NCBI GenBank assembly: GCA_030849065.1
Contig: JASAON010001640.1
Location: 62,001-126,000 of the forward strand
DNA length: 64,000 nt
Direction of reading: 5' to 3'
From: Jaenimonas drosophilae
Taxonomy: Eukaryota; Euglenozoa; Kinetoplastea; Trypanosomatida; Trypanosomatidae
The position numbers and the translations under genes are program-made. Below the pieces are notes generated by a model. The model was not told the DNA's origin and did not search any database. It saw only the letters and a list, made by a program, of their open reading frames with translations. This document shows positions 46,728 through 58,500 of the stretch, one piece after another; position 1 is the stretch's first letter; the number at the start of each line of letters is the position of its first letter.

Positions 46728-47948
46728 TTACTGTGGCATCACTTGGCGGGGAAATAGAACCTCTGAAGTGGTGCTGAAGCTGCTCTGTGCTGCAGTGTAC
46801 CTGCGGTTGGGCACCGCGCTGTTGGTTGGGGCAGGGCTACTCAGCGTATCCTCCAGCGCCAGCGAGGCCAGCGCGGAGCGCAGCATACTCTGCGCCTCAT
46901 CCTCGGTATCCGCCACATCCTCCTTATCCCACCAAAGAAGGGAGTTAAAGATGGAGGGAGTGCTAAAGTGTTGGCGAAGACTGAGGTTGAGGCTGAGTGT
47001 TGATGCAGGGTTGCCGCGCGGAAGCACCTCCGTTGGCACCACCTCGGCTGGCGGGACCACGGACTCCACGCGCCGCGCCGCGCCCGTTGGCCGAAGCGTG
47101 TTCTCCGCCGGAGAACCAAAGCTGAAGCGAAGAACATTATCATCGCTCAGGGACTCCACGTCAGCATCGCAAATCGATCGGGCTAAGGAGAGAGGGGGCA
47201 TCTGTAGCCCGGCGTCGGCCGTGGCCATGGCGGTTGTTGGCTGTGACTGCAGGTCTTCAGCTTCCAACAGCGGGCTGAGCGTGAGGGGCTGTGGGGCGGT
47301 GAGGGGAAGAGGAGCGGTTGGGCAGATGGCCTCCAGCGTGGGGGCGGTCCTCGTGGGTACCAGCGGGTGAAGCATCTCATCAAACTGCGCGAACAAGTCC
47401 GCGCCGAGAGGGGTGGGTGCCACAGGGGCGGCATCAACGTGGCGGGTTGGAAGGGGGGCAAGAGCGGGGACGGTGGCGCGGGCACGGTAGGGAACGCGGG
47501 CGGTGCTGCTGTGAACCCCAAAGGCCTCCCACGTATCATTGCCAATGGAGAGCGGCATCGGTGCACGCAGGACCGTCGAGGAGCTCTCCGATGCCTTGGT
47601 CATGGAGGCCGGAGCAGCACGGAAAGGAAGAAAAGAGGCATCCACAGGGAGTGGGGCAGACATCATCCTGGGAGCAGAGGTGGAGGTGGATGGGGCGGGT
47701 GCCTTGGCTGCACGGAAGATGCCAAAGTTCCAGTCGCCAAACTTGCGGGGCCTCTCCGACTGGCGAGGGCCTTCCGACATCGCCACAGGGGCGGGAGCCT
47801 CCAGGACGGTGGCACGTGGGTGTGCTACCGAGGGCGGGGGAAGGGTGATCCAGTCGGGACCCATCGAGCCAGGAATGCGAGAGGAGGTGTGGGAACGCTC
47901 GGTGGCATCGCCGAAGCCAACGCCAGTCAGCGACAGAACGCCGGGCAT
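46728..47948 (-). CDS. Ala/Pro/Ser-rich protein of unknown function
   Basis: A 406-residue protein dominated by Ala, Pro, Ser and Thr and probably disordered. There are short ordered-looking parts: KFGDWNFGIFRAAKAP (about 73-88), DLFAQFDEMLHPL, and a C-terminal acidic helix SLLWWDKEDVADTEDEAQSMLRSALASLAL (about 345-375, in pieces). No domain or membrane segment is recognisable. The start is uncertain. The ATG at 47948 follows directly on a pyrimidine tract with no AG between; an AG near 48003 would allow it. If the first AG inside the frame were used instead, translation would begin at the ATG at 47864 (378 residues). Confidence 0.65.
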   Translation of the reverse strand: MPGVLSLTGVGFGDATERSHTSSRIPGSMGPDWITLPPPSVAHPRATVLEAPAPVAMSEGPRQSERPRKFGDWNFGIFRAAKAPAPSTSTSAPRMMSAPLPVDASFLPFRAAPASMTKASESSSTVLRAPMPLSIGNDTWEAFGVHSSTARVPYRARATVPALAPLPTRHVDAAPVAPTPLGADLFAQFDEMLHPLVPTRTAPTLEAICPTAPLPLTAPQPLTLSPLLEAEDLQSQPTTAMATADAGLQMPPLSLARSICDADVESLSDDNVLRFSFGSPAENTLRPTGAARRVESVVPPAEVVPTEVLPRGNPASTLSLNLSLRQHFSTPSIFNSLLWWDKEDVADTEDEAQSMLRSALASLALEDTLSSPAPTNSAVPNRRYTAAQSSFSTTSEVLFPRQVMPQ

Positions 47949-48256
47949 GGGGAAAGAGAAAGTTGTTGAGAAAAAAAGAGAAAAACAAGCAATCAACAGG
48001 TAACTTCCAACCAATGTATGTTGCCAATATAGAGGAGAACAACGTGAAGAAGAAGAAGAATCAAAATTGTTGCACATAGTGAGTGTGTAGAGTAGCAGTC
48101 AGCTCGTGTATGGAGCACAGTTAAGGTGGAGGAACCAACCCACAATGATTGCCGCAAGTGAGGGAGTCCCCATGACGATGAAGAGCGAACAACCAACACC
48201 TGCCAACCAACTCCACCGTCACAACGGTAGGCTGAGTCAGCGTGGATCTCTTCATG

Positions 48257-49273
48257 CTACTGGAGTAGTCCCGAGTTTGCCCACTCTGCCGCAGCGGCGC
48301 TGTTGGTGGGCTTCGCCTCGTCCCAGGGGCCGCTGATTTGCTCCTTCTGGCTCCTGTGTGTGGCCACGAAGAGTGACGGCACAATATATGAAATGAGAGC
48401 CACAAAGAGTGAAAACAGGGCCGCCAGGGCTGGTACCTTGACTAAACACATCAGCGCGCCGAGGAGCAGTGCTACGGTTCCGAGAACATGAAAGGAGAAG
48501 CTGGAACGTCTCACCAAATGACGAGCAATGGGTGAGAGGGTAAAGCAAATGGTACCGAAGGCAATCAGCATGCCACTCTCCAACGGATCCCGGATGCGAG
48601 AGGCCATGAGAATAACCCCACATGTCGCAGAATTCACGGATATATTCAAGGAATACTTGGCCGTGTACCCGTTGATGTAGCTGTAGTCTGTGGTGAGGAC
48701 ATTGAGTGCCATGGTCAAGATGCTGAGGGTTACAATGGTATCATCGCTATAGGTGACGGTTAGTGTGCTGAGTACTGGTGTAAGAACACCAATTGTTAAG
48801 CTGAGCCCAACTAACTGCCGAACGAACTCGGACGTGTGGTAGGTCCACCCATGAAGTGCGGTGACCTCCATCACAGCACGATCATCTTCGGTTTGTATGT
48901 GTGCATAGAACACTGATGCAGCGATCAAACTGGCGATATCCACGTAGAGTAGAAGATAGTGGTTTTGATCTCCAGATAGTGTTCGGAAAAAGAAGAAGAC
49001 AAATATGACCACCACGGAGAGTTGCTGCGTGATGACCAGTGTGTCCTTTACCACATCCCAAAATTTGTATGTCTTCACGTTGACATTCTCCCGCAACTCG
49101 GCGAGGAACTGCGCTGGAACATAGTTATCGTCAAAGGGCTGACGGTCGTACAGTACCTTCCGCCATTCCGTCGATTTGATGGGTGAGGCAGAAGGGGCCG
49201 CGGCGTTGGGAGACCACAACGGTTCAGGAATGGTGCTTGTTCCAGATGAGGATGGGCATGGGTGTGAATTCAT
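48257..49273 (-). CDS. GPI2: PIG-C/GPI2, subunit of GPI-GlcNAc transferase
   Basis: A 338-residue polytopic membrane protein. After a 35-residue polar N-terminus comes the family signature WRKVLYDRQPFDDNYVPAQFL (about 37-57), which closely matches W.KVLYE.QPFPDNYVD in PIG-C. Six to eight hydrophobic segments follow (from about 80 to 305), including LSVVVIFVFFFFR, VLTPVLSTLTVTYSDDTI (the conserved SPVLKTLT..VSTDTI region) and LNISVNSATCGVILMASR. The C-terminal motif ISGPWDEAKP matches IHGPWDEAEI. PIG-C works in the ER complex that transfers GlcNAc to phosphatidylinositol, the first step of GPI-anchor synthesis. Kinetoplastids coat their surface with GPI-anchored molecules. Start ATG at 49273. 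Confidence 0.93.
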   Translation of the reverse strand: MNSHPCPSSSGTSTIPEPLWSPNAAAPSASPIKSTEWRKVLYDRQPFDDNYVPAQFLAELRENVNVKTYKFWDVVKDTLVITQQLSVVVIFVFFFFRTLSGDQNHYLLLYVDIASLIAASVFYAHIQTEDDRAVMEVTALHGWTYHTSEFVRQLVGLSLTIGVLTPVLSTLTVTYSDDTIVTLSILTMALNVLTTDYSYINGYTAKYSLNISVNSATCGVILMASRIRDPLESGMLIAFGTICFTLSPIARHLVRRSSFSFHVLGTVALLLGALMCLVKVPALAALFSLFVALISYIVPSLFVATHRSQKEQISGPWDEAKPTNSAAAAEWANSGLLQ

Positions 49274-49548
49274 GCGTGGAGAGGGCCAAATGTGGGTGGT
49301 ATCTCGGCAATATAGGAGATGTCAGAACAACGTTTTCTGCACTCTCCAAGTGGCATACTTCTTTCTAGCTTTGGGGGCGATGGTTGTGATTGTGTGTTCA
49401 TGAACAGCAGAAAGAGAATAGGAGTAGAAGGCAGGGTTTATGCAAGCAGTTGTGGCTGGCATAACAGCAACATTCACATGGTACGGATGGCATTTCGCCC
49501 CAGATTCACAACAAAAAGTGATATTGTCGCAACAAGTGTAGAATAGTT

Positions 49549-52500
49549 TCAAGAATGGGAGTTGGCTTCGATTTGCACCAGTTCCATCGTCCCCTCAATG
49601 TGGGTGACCAACATCACGTGGGGATTGACGGGGTGGCAGGCCACACTACAAACGGCGGTGGATGATTCCCTCAAGGGCATCTGGGTTGTCAGCTGGAGGT
49701 GGAAAGAGTGAAGGAACATCACCGTTGCCCCCTGGATTTTTGGCACCGCAGCACGTGGAGTATCTCCATCCGCTACACCATCTCTTGTCGCGTTGATAGC
49801 GTTGGAGGAGCGGGTGTGGGGCAGACAGGCAAGCAGTATGTGCTGCGACCGGCTCTCTGTCCAGGCAGTAATCCTGCCAGGACAGGCAAACGACCGCAGT
49901 GGCGCTCCATTGAGGCTACACTGATGAATCACGTGATCCATCTCAGACACGTACAAGCACGTGGAGAGGTAGGATGATTCCGTCAGCAACACTCGATCAA
50001 TGGAGTACCGTTGAGGGTGCTGTAGAGAGCGGTGAAAGCTTCCACGGCCAAGCGCGTGGAACATCAGCTGCCCATCTGCAGAGGCAGTGGCGACCATGTC
50101 TAGAACGGTGCTGACGTCCACGGAGGTTGGGGTCCCTTCATGGCCATGGATGGTGAAGTGGGGCACCACGGAAATGGTTGGGAAGCCTGTGAGGGGGGCG
50201 GTGTAGTCACATCGCCACACCACAAATGTGGTGTCCTCCGATCCAGAAACCAAGTAGGAACTGTCTCTACTCGCTTGAAGGCGAATGACGCGGCCACGAT
50301 GGGCGCGCAGGCGCTGTGAGGATGACCCCTCACTGAGTGGGCGGAGGGCAATGGAGAAATCGTACAAGCCTCCCAAGACAACAAAGGCGGCGTCCCGTGG
50401 ACCCCACAAGACGGCCACATTGCCAGGGGTGCAGGGACCTCCGTTGGACCCGCTGCGGTTGGGAATGGCCCCCTGTACCAGCGGAGGCAGTGTGTGCTCC
50501 GACTGATCGCTCAGGCCAAGTGCCTTCATCGCTCCTGCGGCAAGAGGGGCAAGTGGGGAGGTGGGGGAGGCTGGTACGTCGATGGGGTGCAGACGCAGCA
50601 GCCGTGCTGAGCCGGACTCACTCACCAACACCACAGCATTTCTGCTGGAGAGGGTCACGTGCAGCACGAGGGAAAAGAAGGATGCTTCTGGGGCGATGGA
50701 CTGCACCTTCAGGCAGGCGTTGGGAGAGGAAAGGTCCACGACCGAGGCCTTGACCATGGATCGTGCGGGGTGTGCTTGATGGAAGAGTTGCATCGGGGTC
50801 TGACCAATGTTGTCCAAGGAATCGAGCAGCACCCCTTCATCCACCTCCCCCGCACTACGATCCAAGTCTTCGTAGGAGTACCAGTTAAAGACATTCAAGG
50901 CCTTGATCGCCTCCTTTCCACGCTGCTTGTAGCCAAAGATGAGGTCGATCCAGTGGTGAAGGTGGCGGGACACGTGGTCTGACTCGAGAGCTGCGCGAAG
51001 GCCGTAAATGAACTCGTAGGGAGAGCCATGGGCCCAGGGTGGTAGAGTCACCTCGGCCATGGGTGTGCCGTCCTGCTTGGAACCAAAGAGAACTTGATTG
51101 TTGTGTTCGCACAATTCAGGGAGGTAGTAGAGTTCGGGAATGAGCTCTCGTACATCCTGGGTGCTGGTCATGACTGCACGGAAGCAGGCAGCGACGGAGT
51201 GAAACATGCGATCCGGGTGATCAAAGTGGCCTCCCTGTAGGAGTACTTGCAAGGTGGTGAAGGGCTCGAGGCGGACAAGGAAGTACAACACCACAGCTGG
51301 AGAGCTATAGTGGGTGAAGTAGTGTGAGGGCACATCACCCATATTCTTCATTTCAGTGTAGCGTTGCTGAATAACTTCTTGGCGATGTGAAGACCCACAT
51401 GCCCCAATGGGCTTTGACAGGTCTCGGAAGGTGGCAGGATTCGTCAAGTCAAGCCGCTCACTGCTGAAGTCCGCCACCACCCACGGAACAATGGGATACT
51501 GCGTCAGGTCATTCACCGAGCGGCTGGCAAGTTGGTTGAGGAGCAGCAGGTAGTCGAGATTCGTGAGTCTGCCCTCCACCCAGTTGCGTGTGCCCTCCAG
51601 CAGCCGTGGCTCGCGCAGCGGGTTCTCCTGATAGACGTAGCATGGCCCACACCGCAGCGATGGCGATGGTGCGGCATTGTGCGACGCGGCAAAGAGAAGT
51701 GTACGGGCCGCATAGCGCATCATGATGTTGTCCGGGAAGTTGAAGAGCCAACTTCGTCCCTCGGTGAGCCACAGCTCCAGGGCATGGCGCTTCATACGAA
51801 ACCGGCGGCCTGGCGCCATCTCCACAATCTGGTGAACCGAGAAGGTGAAGTTCGATGGCTGAATGAGGAAACGCTTCGCATCCTCCGCCACGGTTGGGTT
51901 GTGTGCCTTGTTGGGCACATCCACCAGCACGCAGACGCGGGTGCCAGAGAGGGTCAGCACCGCACTCCAGCAGTGCATCATGTAGGGTATCTCGCAGGAC
52001 ATGGCGAGTGTGGTGGCCTTAGCACCACCCTCGCCGTCCTCCCCACCACCAGGATGAGCGTGGCGATCACTGCCCTCGTGGTACCCAACATTATCCACCG
52101 AGGCGATTCCTGGCAAAGTGGAGCCAGGCTCTTGTGTTTCACCTTCATTGGTTGCGTTCTGCTCCAGCAACACCGACTCCCCACCACGACGTCGAAGCTG
52201 AGTACTGCGAAGCTTCGATGCCTCCTCTTCGTCCGTCTCTGGATCGGTTTCACTGATGCGATGGGAGGAGCTTGCCACATCCACGTGCCTCGTTCCCTCG
52301 CGGCGGAGGAGCAAACGCCGTCGCACCAACGGTTGCTGCTCGTACATGGACAAGCTGGAGAAGATCTGCGCACGCCCATCGCGACCCTGCCAGTCATCCA
52401 GATTCCATATAGTTCCCTTGACGCACTCCACAAAGCGGGCCCATACGCTCGTGCGTAGTGCAGAGTGCTCCTTGTCCACGGCTCGGTAGGCACTCGCCAG

Positions 52501-55500
52501 CAACTGTGCCTCGTTCTCTGACTGCCCATCGCTATTTGGACTGGATGACAGACGTGCTAAGTTGGTCAGGACCACCTGGCGGGCATCACGAAGACCCGTG
52601 ACGAGACGCCCAAGCTGCTGAACCATGGAGAGACTCTCCTTCACGGCTGACACCGCCAACGCCTTCTCCGTGTTGCGCTCCTTGTCCACCACCACCTCAC
52701 AACGGCTGACGAAGGTGGTGTAGTCTGCCCGTGAGGCCACCGCCGCAAACTCCATCAAACGCTCGGGCGAGGACACACCCGTTCGTTGGTCCGTCAGCCA
52801 TTGAAGTGTGGGAGGTGGGGATCGCTCCATCTCCTCGTGAACCTCAGCTTCGAATCGTACACTTTGGGAGAAAGGCTTCAGGAACATGGCAAAGAGGCTG
52901 TGAAGGACGGAGACCAACTGGGCATCCACGTGACCGCCATCTTCGTTCTCAGTCGTGGGCGGGTTGGAGAGCTGATGATGGATGCGCCGCACAAGGAGAT
53001 CATGCACGCTATGGAACAAGACCATGGTCGAGGCACAGGCAGAGTGTTCTCCATCGGCATCACCACTGGTGAGAAGACGCACTAACAGGCCCTGTTCCGT
53101 TGCCACGTCCTTGGTAAAGCGCTGGGCCACGACGATGAAGTTCTCCAACAGGGTTGTATCGCTGAGGATGAAGCGGGCGGACATTCGGAGGAGGCGGGTG
53201 AAGATGCGGAGGAACCCTCCGCGACGAAACTGCACCGTGGACTTTTGGAATAGAATCTCCTTCGTCTTCCCGCCCATGCTCGTCCCACCCGTGTTGATCA
53301 TGGATGGAGAGATGGCAAGCACACCGGCCAGCTTCATGGCCAAGGATGCATGCGCCCACACCCCGTCAGGCTCTCGCAGCAGCTGCAACTTTCCTGAACC
53401 AGAGGCGTAGGGCGAATCTCTGGCGAATTGAATGTAGCCCCAGTCGGAGCGCTGAGAGCTTGGAACAATGACGGCCACGTGCTCCCACTCCTGATAATCC
53501 ACCCGTGTATTCCCACGCCGGTCACGACCAAAGTTGGGTGAGTAGTCCACCGCCAATGGGGAAGCGTTCACATTGACGCTGGCGTCATAGGCGGGGAGGG
53601 AGTAGAAGAGGGTGTCCTCCACAACGTAGACGAATTGCGTGAAGTTGCCAAGAGCCACACTGCTCCCAAGTCCCAGAAAGGCATCGGTTTCAGCGGACAT
53701 CAACTTGGTGTGGAACCGCATCGTCACGTCCTCCAGCACCCCTGCCAGGAGCCTCAACGCTCGGTGTTGTTGCAGTGAGGCAACGACCAGGTGTAGCTCG
53801 GTGGCCCCAAAAGCTTCGTGCAGGAGCGTCATGAAGAGTGGCAGACCTAGCACAGTTGTGCAGGTGGCGTACACGCGGTCATCCGCTCCACCAGGGTGAA
53901 GGGAAAAGTGGTCGGTTCCTTCACCACCCACAGACACCCTTTGAGGTGCGTAGGTCAATCGTGCCTCCTCCTCAGCCGCGTCTGAACGCTTCGCCGTCGT
54001 CGCGGTGTGCGTCATGACAGTCATGTAGAGCTTTGCCACAAGGCCGTACCACCCTTGAAGTGAGGCCAACTGCTTCCACGCCCACGCGCAGGTCAGCAAG
54101 GCTGCACTATCATCCAGAGCGAGGCGAATGAGCTCCTCGTCGTCGCAGTGGCCCATCAAGGAGAGAATCAGGCCCCACACCGGACTGAAGCCACTAACCA
54201 ATGACTGACGTGGAAGGGCGGCGTACTGTGTGGGCAGCCTCTCCACCCCAAAATCACCCACCAAACCACAGCGCAGGGTGAGGTAGAGGGGGAGGTTCAC
54301 CTCGTAGACCTTGAGGAGATCCGCAAGCCAGCTCAGGGACACATCGCCAGAAACGTGTACGGCATCCTGAGAGTTGATCACACTGGGATTCATGAGCTCT
54401 TGTGTGCGCTTTGACCGGCACAACAGAAGCAGCAACTGCAGCAGCGCCTCGTGGCGGACGGCAGGGCATGTGTGGTGCAGCAACGGAAGCAACGTACCTG
54501 CATAACCTTGGCGGCCGAGAATCTGACACAGAACCAAGCTGCGTGAGAATATCAATCGTCGCGTGCGGCCGAGGATGTCCACGAGCAGCTCCGGAGAGAC
54601 GGGTGTCTCAGCCGCGGAGAGGCCGCCCACAAGCTGCATCAATGCTGTCGCGGCTGGGGAGGTGGGCGGATCGCTGATGGCGGCATCAAAGAGCTGGAGG
54701 AGATGCTGGCGAACATCATCATCATCACCTGCACTAGCGGAGGGGGACGAGGTTGCACAGAGATTGTGGAGCAGCACAGAGGTGGTGAAGCGTTCCACGT
54801 CGAGGTGGCGGGCACAGGCCAACATATTCGCTTCCTCCTTCTCGTGGTTCTTGCATGGAGGCGTGATGAGCACACCATACTGGAGTTGAATCATGACGAG
54901 TTGGGTGCTCCGAGGGCAGGCGTGGAAGAGATCTACAGAGAGGAAGAAGGCCGCGTACGCTGCTTCAAAGAGAGCCTGGCTGTGTGACAGTGCAGCCTCG
55001 CACACGTGCATGAAACGCTGTGGGAGGGATGCCCCAATGGAGGAGCCCATCTGCTCCAAGGTACTGCTGAGAATGGTGAAGTAGCCCGTGGTGAGCATCT
55101 CCTCCGCCACGGAGTCCATGCGGCACATGACGGCGACGAGGTCCATTAGACGAATCAGGTCGGCCTCCGCCACCGCGCGACGGGTGGTGCCTGGCAACCC
55201 ATCCAGAGAGCCAACGCCGACCCCGCTGAAGGGGAGCTCGACCCCCAGAAGGAGGACGGTCAAGGGAATGAGGACGGTATTCATGCCGCCCAGTACACTC
55301 ACCGCATCCACCACAGTCTGGGCGTTGCACACAAAGGTCCCCTCGAACATCACCAACGGTGCCTCTCGCGGGCAGCCACGAAGGAAGGCAGAGAGGTTGT
55401 AGAGTTGCCCGGCCTCACTCAGGCGTGGGTCAATGTGAATCGACGCATCGCGAACGAAGCTGCCAAACTGGCCAGAGGCGGACAGGCTGCCAATGCTGTC

Positions 55501-58500
55501 AGCCCGACGTTGCGCCGCGTCAGCGTAGATTGCGCCCACCTTGGTGGACGAGAGCACATGGTCAAAGAAGTACACCTCAGCAAAGAGACCGTGGAAGCCA
55601 CGGGTGAGGTGGCCAAGCACATCCTCTCCGGCAGCTCCCAGAAACAGATAGCCCTGGGAGAGTGATGGATATGGAATGCCCGTGTCTCGCACCACGGAGC
55701 GGCCGTTGATGAAGAGCTCAAAGACGGTTGTCTGTCCAAAGAAAATTTGTGAGTTGGTTGAGTGTGTTACGGCGACATGAACCCACTCCCTGGTGGGGAG
55801 TTGGTGGCCAAGATCCACCTCACCGGCTCCACTGGCTGGGGTCGTTGGCCCATTGCTCGACGTGCTTGGTGTACGAATCGCAACCTTCATGGAGTGATCA
55901 TCCGCGAGGTACAGTGCCAGAACCGTCTTTCGTTGGCCATTCTGAAGGGAGTAGAGAGTTGCCTGTCCGTGTTGGTGCTCCTCAGGACGCACCCAAAAGG
56001 CGACGCAGTAGCCCTCCGCTGGACCTTCGTGAAGCGAGGCCACGACCCCTGTGGAGCCGCTCTGTGGTCGAACGGCGATGTAGCTTGTCGGCTCCACCTT
56101 CGGAGCGGGCCGGAGAACATTCTGCGAAGTCTTGAGGATCACCTCCATCACAATGGGAACCAATTGTTGCACATGAGGTCCCGATGTGTGGGCAATGGCC
56201 AGTAGCAGTTGCTTCGCTACTCGTGGTGGAACATGGCAGCTTGCCAAGGTTATCATGACGTCCTGGAAGGGCTCCACCAGCGATGGCGTGCAGCGCATCC
56301 AGTCGCATTGAAGGAGTGCGGTAAGTGCCTCCAACAGGCCTGTGCTGGCCAGCAGAAAACGGTCGGTGTGGTTGTTCCGTGCCGTTGCCGTGATATCACG
56401 CATGAGAAACAACAAGGCGGATGCATGGCAGGGCTTGAACTCCGTGGCAACAATCTTGGCAAAGGATTGTAGGAGTGGCGTCAGAACAGCTGTGTTGTGG
56501 GCATTCCGGTGGGCCACAGATGTGCTAGTGGCATCCACCTCCTCGTAGACAAAGCTGAGAATCACCCGCACAAAGGCTTCCCACTCCCCCGGTGCAGCGG
56601 ACAGCCACGCCAGACGCAAACACTCCACCAACTCCTCTGGCTGCACCATCCGCAGCAAGGCGGCACGCTGTAGCGGGTTGCCTCGGACCAGGGCAGTCAG
56701 AGTGCTAATCATCTCCGTGACGCTGTCCGAGGCAGACACATTGGACCTCCATGGAAGCGTTGCACGGTGTAGAAGACGGAGATAGCCATCACCACTGCCA
56801 GGGACACCTCCACAGAGGAAGTTCTGGAGTGCACGAGAGGGGCCCAGACAGCCACGGTGGTGTGATGGTGCCAGGGATGCCAAGGCCTGTCGCATACACC
56901 GAAGGAGCACCAACAACACCTCATCCTTATCAAGTACCTCATCCACGCAACTAAAGAGGCTGCTCCACAGCCGCTGGACCAGTACACCCATGTGGTTCTT
57001 GTACTCATTTGTGTCTGCAGACTGGTAGGACAGGAGTAATGTGAGCAACTCTCCACCAATCCAGCAGGAGGTGGGTGTCTCAACCAAAAAGAAGACGGGC
57101 TCGACATAGTGTGTGAGGACGTGCACGAAGGATTGGTGCGAGAAGTGCACCACCTCCACAAGCAGTTGCTTCGACCATGTCAAGGCGGGATAGGTCGTGT
57201 TGATGGATCGTGTATCGCGGACGACGGAGAAGCCCTCCGACAATGGCCGCTCACGTGGAAGTAGGACGGAGCAGAGATGCACAATAGTGGAGCACAGCCC
57301 CGTGAAGAGGTCGCGGTTCTCACAAAAGGATTCGTGTGCAAGTGCCCCCTTTGGCGAGCGCAGCGCAGCCACCAGGACGGCAAAGAAGGCACCAATTCCA
57401 TGCTGCATCGCCTCCTCCGAGAGCTGCGGACGATCCAGCTGCATGACTGCATCCATCCAGCCAATGGTAGCCACCAACTCCTGGCGCCACTGCTGGTGGT
57501 CAGAGGAGCCCTCTCGGTTCAGGGCACTCGAAGTGTCCCCCAGGGCGACAATCATGATGCGAAGTAGGGTGTACACCAGGCGTGAATCCTCCATAATGAA
57601 TGGGAGGTGTTGGCCTGCAAGGGTATAGAACTTGCCAAGGAGTACTTCCCGATGACGATACTCAATCGAGTGAGTGGCTGCAGGTCCACTGAAGAGCATC
57701 TGCTGGACGTACTTCATCACGACATCAAAGAGACAGGAGCCTGCTTGCACTGTGTGAGGAGGAGCTTCTCCTAGCCGTGAAGCACTCGTGGAGAGGGAGG
57801 GCGCAGACAGGCTCCCAAGAATGGAGCCTTCCATGGCCAGCAAGGCTTCGTAGGCACCGCCGTGGCTCATCAACTCTCCATGGTGAGCCCGCACCGCAAA
57901 GGCAACACCAATGACGCAGTGTAGGAACTCATCCACAGCCTCCACATCGCAGACGTGGTCGAAGGTGACCCCATGCTTTGACAGATACTCTACAGGCGAA
58001 TTGGCGGGTTGGTCCTCCGTTTTCTGGTGAGCGAGGCGCCGAACCTCATCTCTGGTGAAGCGCACATCATTGGCAAAGGTGCTGCTTCCTTCTGCTCGGC
58101 AGTATGAGCAGCCAACATAAAAGAGCACAGACGATAAGGAGAGGCTAACATTGGAGGCCATCAGTGCCTCGGCGAGCTCCACCGGACGGGTTCTCACCAA
58201 GTGTGCCACCGCCAACAACGTGCTGGACAGCTGTTGAAGGAGTGCCAAGGCAGATTCCAGGCTTCCGCCCTCGAAGGCCGCCATACACCTCAGGAGCAGC
58301 ACACTGAAGGCAGCTACGATGGAATCGGCGGAGAAAGTTGAGACCGCTGGGGATGCACAAAATGACCCATAAAGGAATAGCCGCATACTGTCGTGTACTC
58401 CCTGAGCTGCAGTCGGCAGCTCCCATCCCTCACCGCTCTGCGGGCCACGAGTGAGTTGGGCTTTCGCAAAATACAAGAAGAGTGGCAGCATCTCTGCGGT

